A stretch of 64,000 bases of DNA from Pilaira anomala (taxonomy: Eukaryota > Mucoromycota > Mucoromycetes > Mucorales > Mucoraceae), in NCBI GenBank assembly GCA_025716855.1, contig JAIXMQ010000023.1, forward strand, positions 310,001-374,000. The letters are read 5' to 3'. The notes beneath the pieces are model-generated. The model worked only from the letters and a program-made list of their open reading frames with translations. It was not told the origin of the DNA and ran no database searches. Shown here piece by piece: positions 12,428 to 24,525 of the stretch; the first letter of the stretch is position 1; each line of letters opens with the position of its first letter. The position numbers and the translations under genes are program-made.

Positions 12428-13830
12428 GACTACACACACTCCACATTTAAGCCCAGAGAACCTTTCTTGCCAAAGTAAAGTCCTTCAATATTAACTATTC
12501 TATTATACAATACTATATCCAGAAAATTTTAAATTTATATGGGCAGATGATTGTATATAAAGATGTATATTTGTATATGTAAAAAATATACTTTCTCTAA
12601 CAAAAACTGTTTTCCTTACATGCACTACAAATGGAGAGTGCATGTAGCATGGTCTATATACACCTCGTTTTTCAGTCCCAGAAATCAAAATTTTGACAAA
12701 AAATATCTTCTTGTCAAAGTAACGTCCCTTTAAATCAACTATTTCATTAAACAGTATGATATACAGAAAGTGCAGAATTTGAAGGCGCATCTTTCTGTAT
12801 GTTTAAAAGTATATGTTTAGATGTGAAAAATATACTTGCCCTAACAAAAACTTTATTTCGTTTTCTGACAATAAACATAAATTATTATTTTTATTTACCC
12901 TTGATTTTTACATCATTAGAAAGAGCGCAAAATTCTACATATGTCATTAAAAGGCCAAGCTTTAAAAGCTTTTTAATCTAAAGATGTATGAATATTTCTG
13001 AATTTTGAAAAAATCCATAGGGGGGGACTAGCAAATTTTTCAAAAAAATGGAATTTTTTTCACAGCTTAAAAAAAATAAAAAATTAGAAATACAGATATA
13101 TCTTTGTATTTAAATGTTTTTACAGTTTAGCTTTTTATTGATGTCTAAGGTAGAATTTGACGCTCTTTTGAATGATGTAAAAATCAAAGCAACACAATTA
13201 TAAAGTTTAATAGACATTGCGAGAAAGCACAACTTCTACTAGGGCATGTATATTTTTTATATACAAGATAATAAATCTAAATGCATAGAAATCTTAGTTT
13301 TTAAGTTCTACATCTTTGGAATATAACATTGTCTAACAAAATACGTCTGTATCCTGATTTGGTTTTTTTCCTGTTTTTGGACCTAAAAATTGAGATTTAG
13401 GTCCAAATTTCTTTCTTTTCAAATTAAAGTATTTTATTTCACCTATTCTATTATACAATATAATATACAATCGATGCAGAATTTAAAGGCGTATCTTTCT
13501 ATTGATTTAGAATTGTTATTTTTTATGTAGAAAATATACTTGCCCTAACAAAAACTGTATATCGTTTTTTCATAATACCTATTAATATTTGTTACTATTT
13601 TACTTTGATTTTTATATCATTAAAAAGAGCGTAAAATTCTACATATATCTTTAAAAATTTAAGCTTCAATAGCATTTCAATGTAAAGATACATATACATT
13701 TCTGATTTTTGAAAAAATCCAAAGGTCCGGGGATCGTTGATTTTTGGCTAAAAATGTAGTTTTTTTCACTTTTTTAGGTGATTTGATTGGCTGAAATGTT
13801 TCTCCCGCTATAAAATAAAAAACTATGCTA
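12428..13830 (+). repeat. 1.36-kb desert repeat, copy 2
   Basis: Second copy of the element at 8371-9765, direct orientation, about 4 kb away. Differences are scattered single bases and a few one-base indels, so the copies look recent. It contains the same two diverged 410-bp units and the inverted GAAAGAGCGCAAAATTCTAC (about 12916) and direct GAATTTGACGCTCTTTTGAA (about 13153) motifs. Similarity fades after GATTTGATTGGCT (about 13780-13792). The short frames inside (for example on the minus strand at 12503-12790) have counterparts in copy 1 and are by-products of the repeat. Confidence 0.85.
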
Positions 13831-14119
13831 TCATTTTCCTTCCTTTTGGGGTATTTATTCGCTGTTTGTTTGAGACTACATATTCATTCTAAGCTTATAT
13901 ACGAGAGGGACATAACGACATGCCTTCTTTGACATCTGTAACAAAGACGCAATAAATATCAATTCTGTACTTGAGTAACATAAAAAATAAATGATAATAA
14001 GTTTAATGTTATTCATCTGTTTTTAAGAAATCTATCCTATCCCAACTACGATTGTTAAATGGATTGAATAGTTATTTCCTTTCCAAGACCATTGACTCTT
14101 AAAAATAACGCTCTTAAAA

Positions 14120-14290
14120 ATGTCTCAAGCTAACAAAAAAAAAAAACCCCCCTCTTGCTGGACCGCACCCAACTTGGGTTTCAAAGGGAAAATTGTTGCT
14201 GAAAGAACGTTGCATAGTCAAGTGATGTACGATACCTATTGTTTCGATGAAGTCCTTACTTTGAAACTTTTACCGACCTCTCTGAAATAG
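14120..14290 (+). CDS. Possible small ORF or gene fragment of 56 residues
   Basis: ATG at 14120 opens a frame that stays open to TAG at 14290 and passes through a 12-base A run read as lysines. The product starts MSQANKKKKPP and continues with SQVMYDTYCFDEVLTLKLLP, a composition that looks coding rather than A+T noise. No domain is recognised, and no flanking exon is evident. It may be an isolated microprotein or the remains of a larger gene inside the desert. Confidence 0.25.
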   Translation: MSQANKKKKPPSCWTAPNLGFKGKIVAERTLHSQVMYDTYCFDEVLTLKLLPTSLK

Positions 14291-16765
14291 TTGATACATA
14301 GAACTGTGTAATTATTTAACTTGTGGCAATTTTTTACATCTAATCTAATGATTATTCTGTACTAATATAAATAAACTGATCTATCAATGGTACTACTTGA
14401 GTTTAGGTAATTTCTTAAGATACCAAATCGTCAAGATCGCTGATACCTTGTTAGTAAAGTACTAGACCGAGTTATTGTGCTTATTTTAGTCTACAGTTAC
14501 ACGAAAACGTATTATACTTTTTTAAAAAAAAATGCTATTTAGTTAGCGACCTATTAAAAAGCAAGCATGTTGACAATTTTACGCTACAAAATTTCAAAGT
14601 GTATCATATGCTTTCAGGTATTTATACTTTGGATGTGATACGAAATGTTTGGGAAAAAGCATTGTTGATTAAATTCGTGTAACAAATATAACATCATATC
14701 ATTTTTGGAAATAATTGTTTCAAGCCTTTTGATATATAAAAAAGAAGTAATCAATTTAGAAAAAAAAAAAAAAAAAAAGTTGGATGTACTGTCATTGTTA
14801 TAACAGAACACTCGTGTAAATAGTTTACCAAAATCACTCGATACATACAATAATTATTTGATGTAGCACCTAATAAAATACTATGCTTAAAAAGTAATAA
14901 TATCCGAAATTGTAACAAGGCCAGTCTTTTTTTTTTCGCATAAGCAAATGTATGTATAAAATTAGATTTTTTATATATTCTCGAGCTTAGCGAATGCTAT
15001 ACGTATTCATTAGGGCACATGCATTTGACGGGAAATCGTACTGATTCATCTTTAATTTGATACAGAAACACATGTAAAGTCTTACAAGTTATTGAAACAA
15101 TGAATACCCTTTTAAAGAATAAGATTAGGATCTCTCTCTCTCTCTCTCACTCTCGAACGGTTCACTTAGTTCCTTACCTGTATTACAGAAGAAAATTTTA
15201 AATTTAGCAACCACTTAAAATAGCGAATACTTTTTTTTTATTCTACTTGAATCAGTGCTACTAGTTAACATATATTATTATTAAATGTTTAAATTTAACT
15301 AGTTACCGGGGAAAAAACATAACAATTCCGCGATGGAAGTAATGCAAAAGTGTTTGATATAAATGCTCTATGTATAGAACTCGACACATTATAAAAACAA
15401 TTTTTGGGTCAGTCAATAAATTGACATGTGCATTTCTCTATCTAACAATAATAGAAGGAGAGGAACAGACAGAAAATTCTCATTTTATGCAGCTCTTTCA
15501 CTGAAGTTTTTTTTTTCTTTCTGGTGCCACTATATATATACATATCGCTGATCCGCCACTAACTTTTCCCGTGCTGTTGCCTAACAAAACAAAACTTAAC
15601 TGTGTGTACGTGGCTACTCTTAGCTATAAAAAAAAGTCATGCTTGTTTGATTTATTTTGTATACCCAAGTTGAAAATTTAATAATTTCAATTTGTTTTGA
15701 TCTTATTAAATTTTTAAGAACTCTTGAGACTCTTCTTGCTAAAATCAACAATGTGAAAAAGTTCTGAGCACAAATTAAGCGTTTCTATAAGATACAAACA
15801 CTTCTTCTCTTTTTCTTTTACTCCGGATTTTCCCTGTAAGAAGTGAAAAAGTACGAAAAATTTATACAAAATCTGGTAAGCACTTGACACGAGGTAAAAC
15901 TTTTACGTAAAAAAAAAAAGTGATGTTGTTTAAATATTGTAATTATTTTGTCTCTTAAAAGTTATTTCTTTTTCTTTCCAAAGGATATTTAATAATGTAA
16001 TGGATTGGTAAGCAAAATGTAAAAGCAGACATATTCATGCTTAAAGCACAATTCTTAAAAACCTTGATTTACTGCGATTTTCTTTTTCTATCACACCATT
16101 TCTTTTTCTATATTGCTCGAGGATTTATGTCAATATACAAATCAGCTGATTCTAGACCATAGTACGCATAAAAGTAACTGATCGTCCAGATTCTTTTTTT
16201 AACTATTCCCTTTTCTGTTGTATACCAAATTACATGAGGTGCAGCTTAGTGAATACAGAAATATTTTTAAGTGATGGCTATAGTTATTGGCTTTTGATCA
16301 TTCGGTAATACACTGCATTTAATAAATCCAGGTACAACAAGTGACAAATTACGCGCGGTTAATAAACCCTTTTTTTTTTAAAGGAACAAAACAAATCCTA
16401 GTAACAAGGAATTGAACAACCTCTTAACTTTAAAAAATAAAAATTTAGTTTATACTAAATCAATTGTAATAAAATAACACAGTTAATACTATATATTATA
16501 CTCAATATAATTATATTCAGTAATTATTTTAAATGTTCTTCATGTGAATCACAGACAAATTATCCCCACACCCAAAGTTGTACTCTGTATTCCCATATTA
16601 TTTCTCAACCAAAAAAAAAAAAAAAAAAAAACTTTTTTAAGAATCTCGGACTTGGAACCACTTGCTTTTCATTTCCTCAGAATTGTTTAATTCTGTGAAA
16701 CGACCAAATGAACTTTCTGTTACCATTACATTTACTATACAGAACACAAGAGAGAAAGAAAGAAG

Positions 16766-16773
16766 TATAAATA
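16766..16773 (+). promoter_or_regulatory. TATA box candidate for the DUF3712 gene
   Basis: TATAAATA lies 149 bp upstream of the ATG at 16922 and is the same octamer as the one upstream of the APP1-like gene. The call rests only on sequence and distance. Confidence 0.4.
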
Positions 16774-16921
16774 CAAGAAAGCTGAGCAGTTCCCATTTGC
16801 CTTTTTTTTTTCTCTTTAAAAACTCTATACTATCCTTTTACTTAATATTTTACGAAAATTATTATTAACTAATAATCTCCATTCTTTTTAACGCCTACAT
16901 TTAATCAATACTACTATATCA

Positions 16922-17603
16922 ATGCAGCACCAAACGCATGATCACGATGTAGTCGTATCTCAAGGTGCTGAATACTATCACACTTCTGAAGACCAAGCAG
17001 GTCTTCGAAACGATGATCTGATGGAAGAATACTCTGAAAAAGCTACTCCTCCTCCAAAACGTCGTTTCTACAAATCAAAAAAATATTGGATCATTTGCTC
17101 AATCATTACAGTTATTGTTGTTATTGTGGTTGTCCTTTTGGCCCTTTTCGTTGTTTTCCCTAAAATCGCTCAATCTTTAATGAATAAATCCAAACTCGAT
17201 GTTACTGCTGCTGGTATTACATTTGTCAAACCTGATGAATTACAAAACGCCGTCTATGCTAAGCGTGATGGTGATGACATGAACTCAACTTTCTACATGA
17301 ACATGGAAACCGATCTCTCTAACACTGGTCCTTTCCATGCTAAAATCAAGTTCCATAACCCTATTCAAATTATTTATGAAGAGAAACATCTTGGTGATAT
17401 CTACATTTATGATGAGACTAAGATTGGTGGTGGCAAAGGAAAGTTGAATGCTGTAACTCCCTTCTTAATTCGTGACCAAGCTGCTTTTACTGAATTTTCA
17501 AAGACTATGCTGGCCGTAGATGAGTTCAGATGGACCCTTAAAGGAAAACTTGATATTACTGCTCTTTCTAGGTAACATTTTTTTTTTTTTTAAAATTACA
17601 CAA

Positions 17604-17634
<31 letters not shown>

Positions 17635-20600
17635 TTGCGTAACTCATTTTATAGAACGGCCACAGTTGACCTTAATAAAGAAATTATACTCAATGGTAAC
17701 ATTACACAAATCAGAATAGAAAATAAAATTTCGAAACTTATGCTAACTTTCCTTTTTCAGGTATGAATGGTTTCCCTAATGTAAAGATCGATTCATTCAA
17801 TCTTCCTGGTGACGATCCTAATGGTGGTATCCTTGTTGAATTAGGAACTATCTTGGAAAGTCCTTCTCCCATTGGTGTTCAACTTGGTACAATTAAACTT
17901 GCTATTGGTTATGATGGTGTAAACCTTGGTACTGTCTCTGCTGATGGTATTACTCTTCAAAAGGGTGAGAACAAGATTCTTCTTAAGGGTACACTTGTAC
18001 CTCATAACGATACTGCTTCCTTAGACAAGGTTGGTGTTCTTTTCTCTAATTATCTTGCTGGTACTGTCTCTCAAACATCTGCTGTTGGTTTATCTTGTGC
18101 TCCTGATGGTGTCAACCCTATTGGATGGCTCTCTGAAGGTTTCAAGACCGTCAAGCTTAATGTTGCTTTAGGTGTTCCTGAGCCTTTAAAGATCATTAAC
18201 AGTGTCAGTATGGGTTACCTTGACTTGAAGTTTGATCCTAGCAATCCTTATGCTCCTGTAGCTGATGCTCCTCAAGTTACTGCTGGTTTCCAAATGCCTT
18301 TCGGTTTCTCTTTAAACATTACTGATGTTGCCCAAAGTATTACTCTCGGTCTCGATTCTGGAAAGCCTCAACCCAATAACTTTGCTGTTATGCAAGTTCC
18401 ATTTGTTCCTGCTATCAGTAATCAAACTGATGGTACTATCAAGTTTGGTTTAAGTAACACTGCTATTGCTGGTATGCCTGGTCAAGAAAGTACCTTCAAT
18501 GATTATACTTACGCTTTAACTTCATCTGATAACTACACTTTCATGGTTGCTGGTAGTGCTACTACTAAGGCTAATACTCCAATTGGTCCTCTTGTCTTGA
18601 GTGGTATTAACTTCACTGTACCCACTAGTCTTGTTGGTCTTAGTTTCTTGAACAGTTCTGCTACTATCATTAACTCTCTTGATGTTGTTGGTGGTACCCC
18701 TGAAGGTTTATCTCTTGCTATTGATGTTACCATGTTCAATCCTTCTGACTTCAGCATTGCCACTGGTGATGTTGTATTTGATATGGGTGCTAGTGGTACT
18801 GTTCTCGGTAAAGTTTTATTAAACAACCTTACTTTAGTTCGTGGTGAAAACAAGGTTTTAGCTGCTGCTTCTTTTGATCCCAAGTCTTCTGATGTCGGAC
18901 AAAACCTCTTGAGTACCTTTGTTATGGGTCAAGATAACGGTGTTGACATTATTGGTCGTTCTGATTCTACCAACATTGTTTCACTTGCTGCTGGTTTAAG
19001 CCAAGTCAGTATTGGATCTACTCTTCCTGGTCTTCAAGCTGCTTTAATTCAAGGTTCTTCTTTAATTGTCAATGAAGATACTCTTTCAACTGGTGTTGTC
19101 GGTGTTAAGGTTTCAATTGCTAATCCTTTCTCTGCTGGTTTAAGTATCACCAAGGTTATCTCTGCTGTTACCTTCCAAGGTTTCCCTGTTGGTAACATTG
19201 ATCAAGATATTGGTAGCAACCCCTTCGTTATTGGTGGTAAGGCTACTGCTGAATCCTATCCTCTTAGCATGAACATGAACTTGGAACCTGGAGCTGTTGC
19301 TTTATTACTTCGTACTCTTGCCGTTCAAGCCAATTTGGATACCAGACCTATTGATGCTATGTTCACCATGGGTGGTTTTGCAATCGAAGGTCAAGAACAA
19401 CTTGAAGCTGATCCTGCTCTCTTTGAAGGCTGGGATGTTAGTAAATTCGTCATGGATGCCATGAAAGTCTTGAAGATTGACCTTTCTCTTTCTTCTACTT
19501 TGGATATCGGTCAATATACCAACGATTTAGCTTTCTCTCAAGCTTCTGTTGCAGTTGCTACTGATAAATCAGTCACTGGTCTTATTCCTATTATTGGTCA
19601 ACCTATTGTTCAACAAATTATTGATGGTTCCGTTCTTGGTTTTGAGACTGTTATGATGTCTGAGGTTACTGAATCTAGCTTCAAGGTTCAATTGAAGGGT
19701 AGTATCAGCAAATCTGGCCCTATTTTTGCTGCTATTAGTTTCCCTACTCCTCTTACGGTTACATGGCAAGGAAAGGCTATTGGTAAGGTTACTATGGCTA
19801 CCATTAACGCCAAGCCTCTTGTTGGTGCTAATTTCGATGTCCCTGGTGTCTTTACCGTCACTGATACTAATGCTATGGCTGAATTCGCTGCTTACTTAAT
19901 TAACAACAAGGACTTTGTTTGGGATATTACCACTGACGATGTCAGTGTTACAGCTCTTGGTTTCACTTTCAAGAAACTTAAGCTTCACAAGATTGTTACA
20001 TTAGCTGGTGCTGGTGGATTCAAGGGAGCTGTTCAAGTTACCAAGTTTGATTTACCTTCTGATGACCCCGCTGGTGGTATTACTCTTAAGGTTGATACTG
20101 TTATTACTAATCCTAGTCAAGTCGGTTTCAACCTTGGTGGTGTTGGATTCTCCAACTACTTTGATGGTGTCTATCTCGGTCCCCTCTTATCTGATGGACC
20201 CGCTGTCTTCAATCCTAGATCTGCTTCCAAAGTTCCTATGGTGGGTCGTTTGGTTCCTCAAGATACTCAAGAAGGTATTATTGCTGTCACTAAGGTCTTT
20301 GGTCTTTATCTCTCTGGTAATGATTCAATTCTTACTGTTAAGGGTGAATCCGGTTCAGGACCTCAAGGACAAGTTAGCTGGCTTACTTCAGCATTCAAGA
20401 CTCTCAGCATTGAAGGTGTTATCTTACCTGGACCTGAGGTTGTACCTACTTTGATTCCCTCTGTTGAAATGAGAAACATGCAATTAGATTTCACTAAGGA
20501 TCCTTGGGCACCCCCTACTAGTTCTAGTCAAGTTGAAGCACAAGTTAAGAATCCTTTCGGTTTCCCTCTTAACGTTGTTCAACTTAACATGGATGTTAAG

Positions 20601-22040
20601 GCTACTTATGATGGTCATGATGTTGCCACTCTTAAGGTTCCTGATAGCCCTGCCTCTACTAGTGCTACTGGCCTTGTCACCACTGGTTTCAAAGATATTC
20701 CTTTCGAAGTCGCTAATAAGCAACTCTTTGCTGGTTTCGTTCAACTCTTAACTCTCAGTCCTAGTGTCACTTTCGGTTTGGAAGGTACATCAAATGCTAT
20801 TGCTCGTACTTCTGTTGGTACTTTGATGCTTCCTGGTATTCATTTCGATGTTGATACCACATTAAAGGGTAATATATATATATAAAAAAAAAAAGTTAAG
20901 CATATTTATTTTTACTAATGACAATCTTTAGGTTTCCAAAGCTTCAACAAGAAGGCTACTGTTAAATCTCTCAAGGTTGTCGGTGGTACTATTGGTTACG
21001 TTATTGTCGATCTTGAAGTCGAACTTGTCAACCCCTCTGATACTACTATTACTATTGGTGATATCAACTTTGATGTTCTCTTACCCAAGTTCAATAACGC
21101 TCGTATCGGTATGGTCTACATGAAGGATACTGTCATTCCCCCTGGAGCCAAGACCTATAACGCAATCATGCATTTAGGTGAAAAGGCTACTGATCCTATT
21201 GCTGTTGGTTACATGCTTATCTCTTACTTGAGTAACGCACCCGTCGACTTGATCATCCAAGGTACTCAAACCTCCACAACTATTGCACCTCTTGTCCCTG
21301 CTTTATCATCAGTTCAACTTTTGTCCTCTCTTAACGGTATTGAAGCTGGTTTGATCAAGAGCATTCATCTTTATGGTGAGCTCGACAATGTCAACGAAGG
21401 TTACCTTAACGCCGATATTACTCTTTTCAACCCATTGGCTACACCTTTCACTCTTTTGAGTATTGATGCTGTTTCTACCAAAGATATCAACTGTGACTTC
21501 TTCGGTGAGCAAAATGTTGGTCCCAATAAGCCTGCTGGTCTTATCAAGCATACCTTTGATTCACCATTTGTTATTCAACCTGGTGCCACAGTTGTTGCTA
21601 AAGGTCTTAGAGCTGAAGTTGGCCATGATCTTTTGGCTACTGCCTCTGTCTTACTTGGTGACAAACTTTTGAATGTAACTCAAGTAGCTTCTGTAATTGT
21701 TGGTGATAGTTTCCATGCTGATGCAATGACTTATGCTCAAAACAATATTCCTTTCACTGCTGAAATTCCCGGTATTAGTGATGGTCTCCCTGATGGCTTA
21801 TGTAACGCTGATGGATCTCTTATGGCTGCTGCACTTTTAAGTAATGGTACTTTACCTGAATCCTCTGTTGTTCCCACCACTACCACTGCTGTAGCTCCTC
21901 AACCTACTACTGAAGCTCCTGCCACTACCGAAGCTCCTGCCACTACTGAAGCTCCTGCTCCTGCTCCTACTGAGGCACCCGTAGTCACTCCTGAAGAACC
22001 TCCTGCTCCTTCTGTAGAAGCTATCATTTCCACTGTTTAA
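16922..22040 (+). CDS. Giant single-pass membrane protein with DUF3712 modules
   Basis: Exons 16922-17571, 17655-17695, 17761-20868 and 20932-22040 give 1635 residues. Residues 1-50 are a cytoplasmic tail (PPPKRRFYKSKK). About 55-78 is one membrane helix (YWIICSIITVIVVIVVVLLA) with positive residues before it, so a type II protein with a very large outer or lumenal part. The remainder is beta-rich, in DUF3712-type repeats: an amphipathic block with HNPIQIIYEEKHLGDIYIYD or FPTPLTVTWQGKAIGKVTM, then an F-x-W-x-L-K-G-like end, then GDDPNGGILVEL or SDDPAGGITLKV. These pairs show that a unit of several hundred residues has been duplicated within the protein (second unit from about residue 855). 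The end is PATTEAP repeats. DUF3712 proteins are fungal, partly vacuolar-membrane proteins; the biochemical role is unknown. It directly borders the gene desert. Confidence 0.88.
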
Positions 22041-23054
22041 AATCCGATTTTATTTTACTTTAGATATTAATTGTTAGCTTGACCAAATTATTTACTTTTT
22101 TTTTTTTTTTTTTACTTTCTTCTTCCTTACTCAATTACTTATCAATAACAAATAATATTATAATATATCTTTTTTTTTTTTCTAATCTCTACTCCCCCCC
22201 CCCCCCAAACACACACACAGTACTTTTTTTTTAATTAATTTCTTTATATGTTGTAAAACGCAATACTTTTTTTTTCTCATCATCCTATATCTTTAACTCC
22301 CCCTTTCTTTCTTTCTCACAAATCTATATATTATATATTTTTCCTTCGACCCAATTTTTATTAACTAATTAATAAAATCATGTTTCCTTCCTTATTAATA
22401 TTTACTATTAGTTTTTTTTTTTTTTTTTTTTTGGGGTTCATTGGTTGAGCTATAAAAAAAAAAATAACTAGCTCAAGATAATGGAGAGTTGACACGTTTT
22501 GTAATAGACGAAGCACATTGCGTATCAAAAATGTGGATCGCTTATGTATTACGAGCGTCAATAAACGAAAACATTTGGTAAAACGAAATCGTTTGTTTTT
22601 TTATTATTATTAAAATAAAACGATATATGTACCCTGTTGTATAAGTATGATTTATGTATTCTCACAGCTTTTTTCTATTTCAACTATAAAAGATAAATTG
22701 TAAGAAATATAGAATGGTCTATTCTTTTTTCAGTTAGACAGAATTAAACTAAAGCACAAGTTTAAAGTAACCATTGCTTTTTTTTTTTTTAAAAAAAAAA
22801 AAAAGTCTTTTTTATATGTTTACATAAATTACAAACATACAAAAAATCGGCATATAAATACAAAGACATAACATTACGTAAAGTGTGTCCATAGGCGGGA
22901 GAAGAAAAAAAAGGGGGCGTGAAGGTCAACTGCGCCCTTTTCTTTATACTCTCCCTCCTTTTTTTTTTGTCCAATTCTATTCTTGTCTTCCCCCCTTTTT
23001 TTTTATAACCTATTTTCTTTCTTTTTCTTTATACCCTTTTTACTATTTAAACAA
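22041..23054. other. Intergenic: 3' UTR, microsatellites, promoter of HTH gene
   Basis: Contains pyrimidine runs, a C14-like tract (about 22192-22206), a T-run/A-run junction at 22778-22804 and a CT-rich stretch just before the next ATG. The one recognisable piece is the helicase fossil at about 22463-22560, listed separately. Confidence 0.6.
22463..22560 (+). pseudogene. RecQ-type helicase motif II fossil
   Basis: One frame reads LAQDNGELTRFVIDEAHCVS followed by KMW. RFVIDEAHCVSxW is the signature of the RecQ helicase DEAH box (motif II, Walker B). A stop codon (TAA) lies just upstream in the same frame, and the following GHDFRPDY-type block of the family is missing. No other helicase motif was found on either side. 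This is best read as a short decayed fragment of a RecQ-like gene or of a mobile element that carried one. Confidence 0.5.
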
Positions 23055-24058
23055 ATGAATTCTAAACAAATATCTGAACAAGATTGTTGGTTTGTTATTG
23101 GAGCTCATCAAGCAGGAGCTACAGAAAGACAGTGTTCTGAACTTTCTGGTCTTTCAAAGACAGTGACTCACAACATCATCCACAATTTTAAAAAGCTTGG
23201 TTCTCCTCATGCTTCCAAGTTATCCGTCATGGCTTTACTCAATAATACCCACCGTAAGAAAATGTTTTATAGCGTTGTATTCTTTAATATGAAATATTCA
23301 CAATCTACTTTTTTTTATTATTATTGTTGCTTAGCAACTAATAAACGTAAAAATGACGATATCTCCAAGGTAACTATTAAAAAAAATAATGAATAAAAAA
23401 AGAGAGAATAATGTATACTAAGTTCAACAATGATAGAATGAAATTTTGAAGCCTCGTAAGAGAGGTAGACCTCGTAAGCCATTGGAAGCACCATTTTTTA
23501 CAGAAGCTATCGTGCGTAATGCTTTATTGGAGTCTAGGACTGAAAAGGTAGTATTCATATGCAGATCTTGTGCTCAAAAAATGTAAAATCACGTGAACTA
23601 AAACCAATTTGTTACTACAACAACAACAACAACAGAAATCAACTCAAACTAATAATACAACTACAACATATTCACCTAATTTATATCCATTGGATCGACT
23701 TCATACTCCACCTAGTGAGGATGAAGAAAATCAACGAAAGAAGAAGAGACAACGACGTAGTCCATCAATTTTTACAGAGGATTTACCTCTTACGCCTCAT
23801 TCAATTGTAGCAACAGATTTATCAGATGAAGAAGAAATTGAATTGAATAACAAGGAGGATTGGGGAATTGAAGAAGACGAAGTGTTATTGACACACGTAT
23901 TAGGCTTGCCCTTGAATAATTTTAAGTGGAAAAAGTTAGAAGCTCAATTTGGTGATAGACATATGGCAAAGATGTGTTCTGAGCGCTGGAATTTTTTAAA
24001 GAAGCAACTTGTTAAAGATATTCGTACAGTTGTAAATGAAAAAGAATTTAAGCTGTAA
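23055..24058 (+). CDS. HTH + AT-hook + Myb/SANT-like DNA-binding protein
   Basis: Exons 23055-23253, 23335-23369, 23437-23547 and 23636-24058 give 255 residues. The ATG at 23055 is chosen because the 24 in-frame codons before it are pyrimidine-tract leader. Residues 1-65 (ISEQDCWFVIGAHQAGATER, ECSELSGLSKT-like spacing) resemble the helix-turn-helix of Tc1/mariner transposases and paired domains. An AT-hook core RGRP lies in KPRKRGRPRKPLE (about 82-94). A basic patch KKKRQRR may be a nuclear signal. A Myb/SANT-like helix set closes the protein (DWGIEEDEVLLTHVLGLPLN, KWKKLEAQF, SERWNFLKKQL). No catalytic transposase core follows, so this looks like a host transcription or chromatin factor built from a transposase-type DNA-binding domain. 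The acceptor of exon 3 could also be 15 bases further in. Confidence 0.75.
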
Positions 24059-24136
24059 TAAATAAGTTTGTTTTTACATATTTGTATTTAGAAGAGAAAA
24101 AAGAGAAAAGAGAGAGAGAGGGAACACCGCACTAGA

Positions 24137-24167
<31 letters not shown>

Positions 24168-24525
24168 AGTGTATTACAGAATAATTCAAGTGTAACCAAG
24201 CTCAACGTGCAAGTTACCCATATTATAACAACAAGGCATGGTTTAATCAATGTCAGTGCTCCCATAATAAATAAAAAAAAGAGATAAATAAAATTAAAAA
24301 AATCGTTCTATTTTATATAATATTATACTTTCCTTTTCTCTCTCTTCTTTTTTTTTTTTTTTTTTTTTTTTTTTTGTTTTTCTTGATACCCTTTTCCCTT
24401 CCTTTTTCCTCATTCTACTTTTTTTTTTTTAAAAAAAAAAAATAATAGTAAAAAGTAGTTTCTACCCCGCTTTTTTTTTTTTTTCTTTCATTCATTCTTT
24501 CTTGTTGTTTGCCACCTTTTAAATT

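Larger units (their letters stand above)
13831..16921. other. Right part of gene desert; no firm gene
   Basis: A+T-rich sequence with poly-A/T runs, a (TC)n stretch at about 15131-15149 and no long frame. It contains the 57-codon frame at 14120-14290 (listed separately). From about 16660 the sequence is the presumed promoter and 5' UTR of the DUF3712 gene. Confidence 0.55.

Noticed and set aside
7900..13800. CRISPR-like regular repeats
   Set aside because: Repeat units are hundreds of bases long, diverged and in both orientations; the sequence is eukaryotic.
8371..13830. Intact transposon or retroelement
   Set aside because: No transposase, integrase or reverse transcriptase motif, no clear terminal repeats and no target-site duplication that I could see.
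18533..21672. Several frames of 66-148 residues on both strands over the DUF3712 gene
   Set aside because: Shadows of one long, compositionally uniform coding exon.
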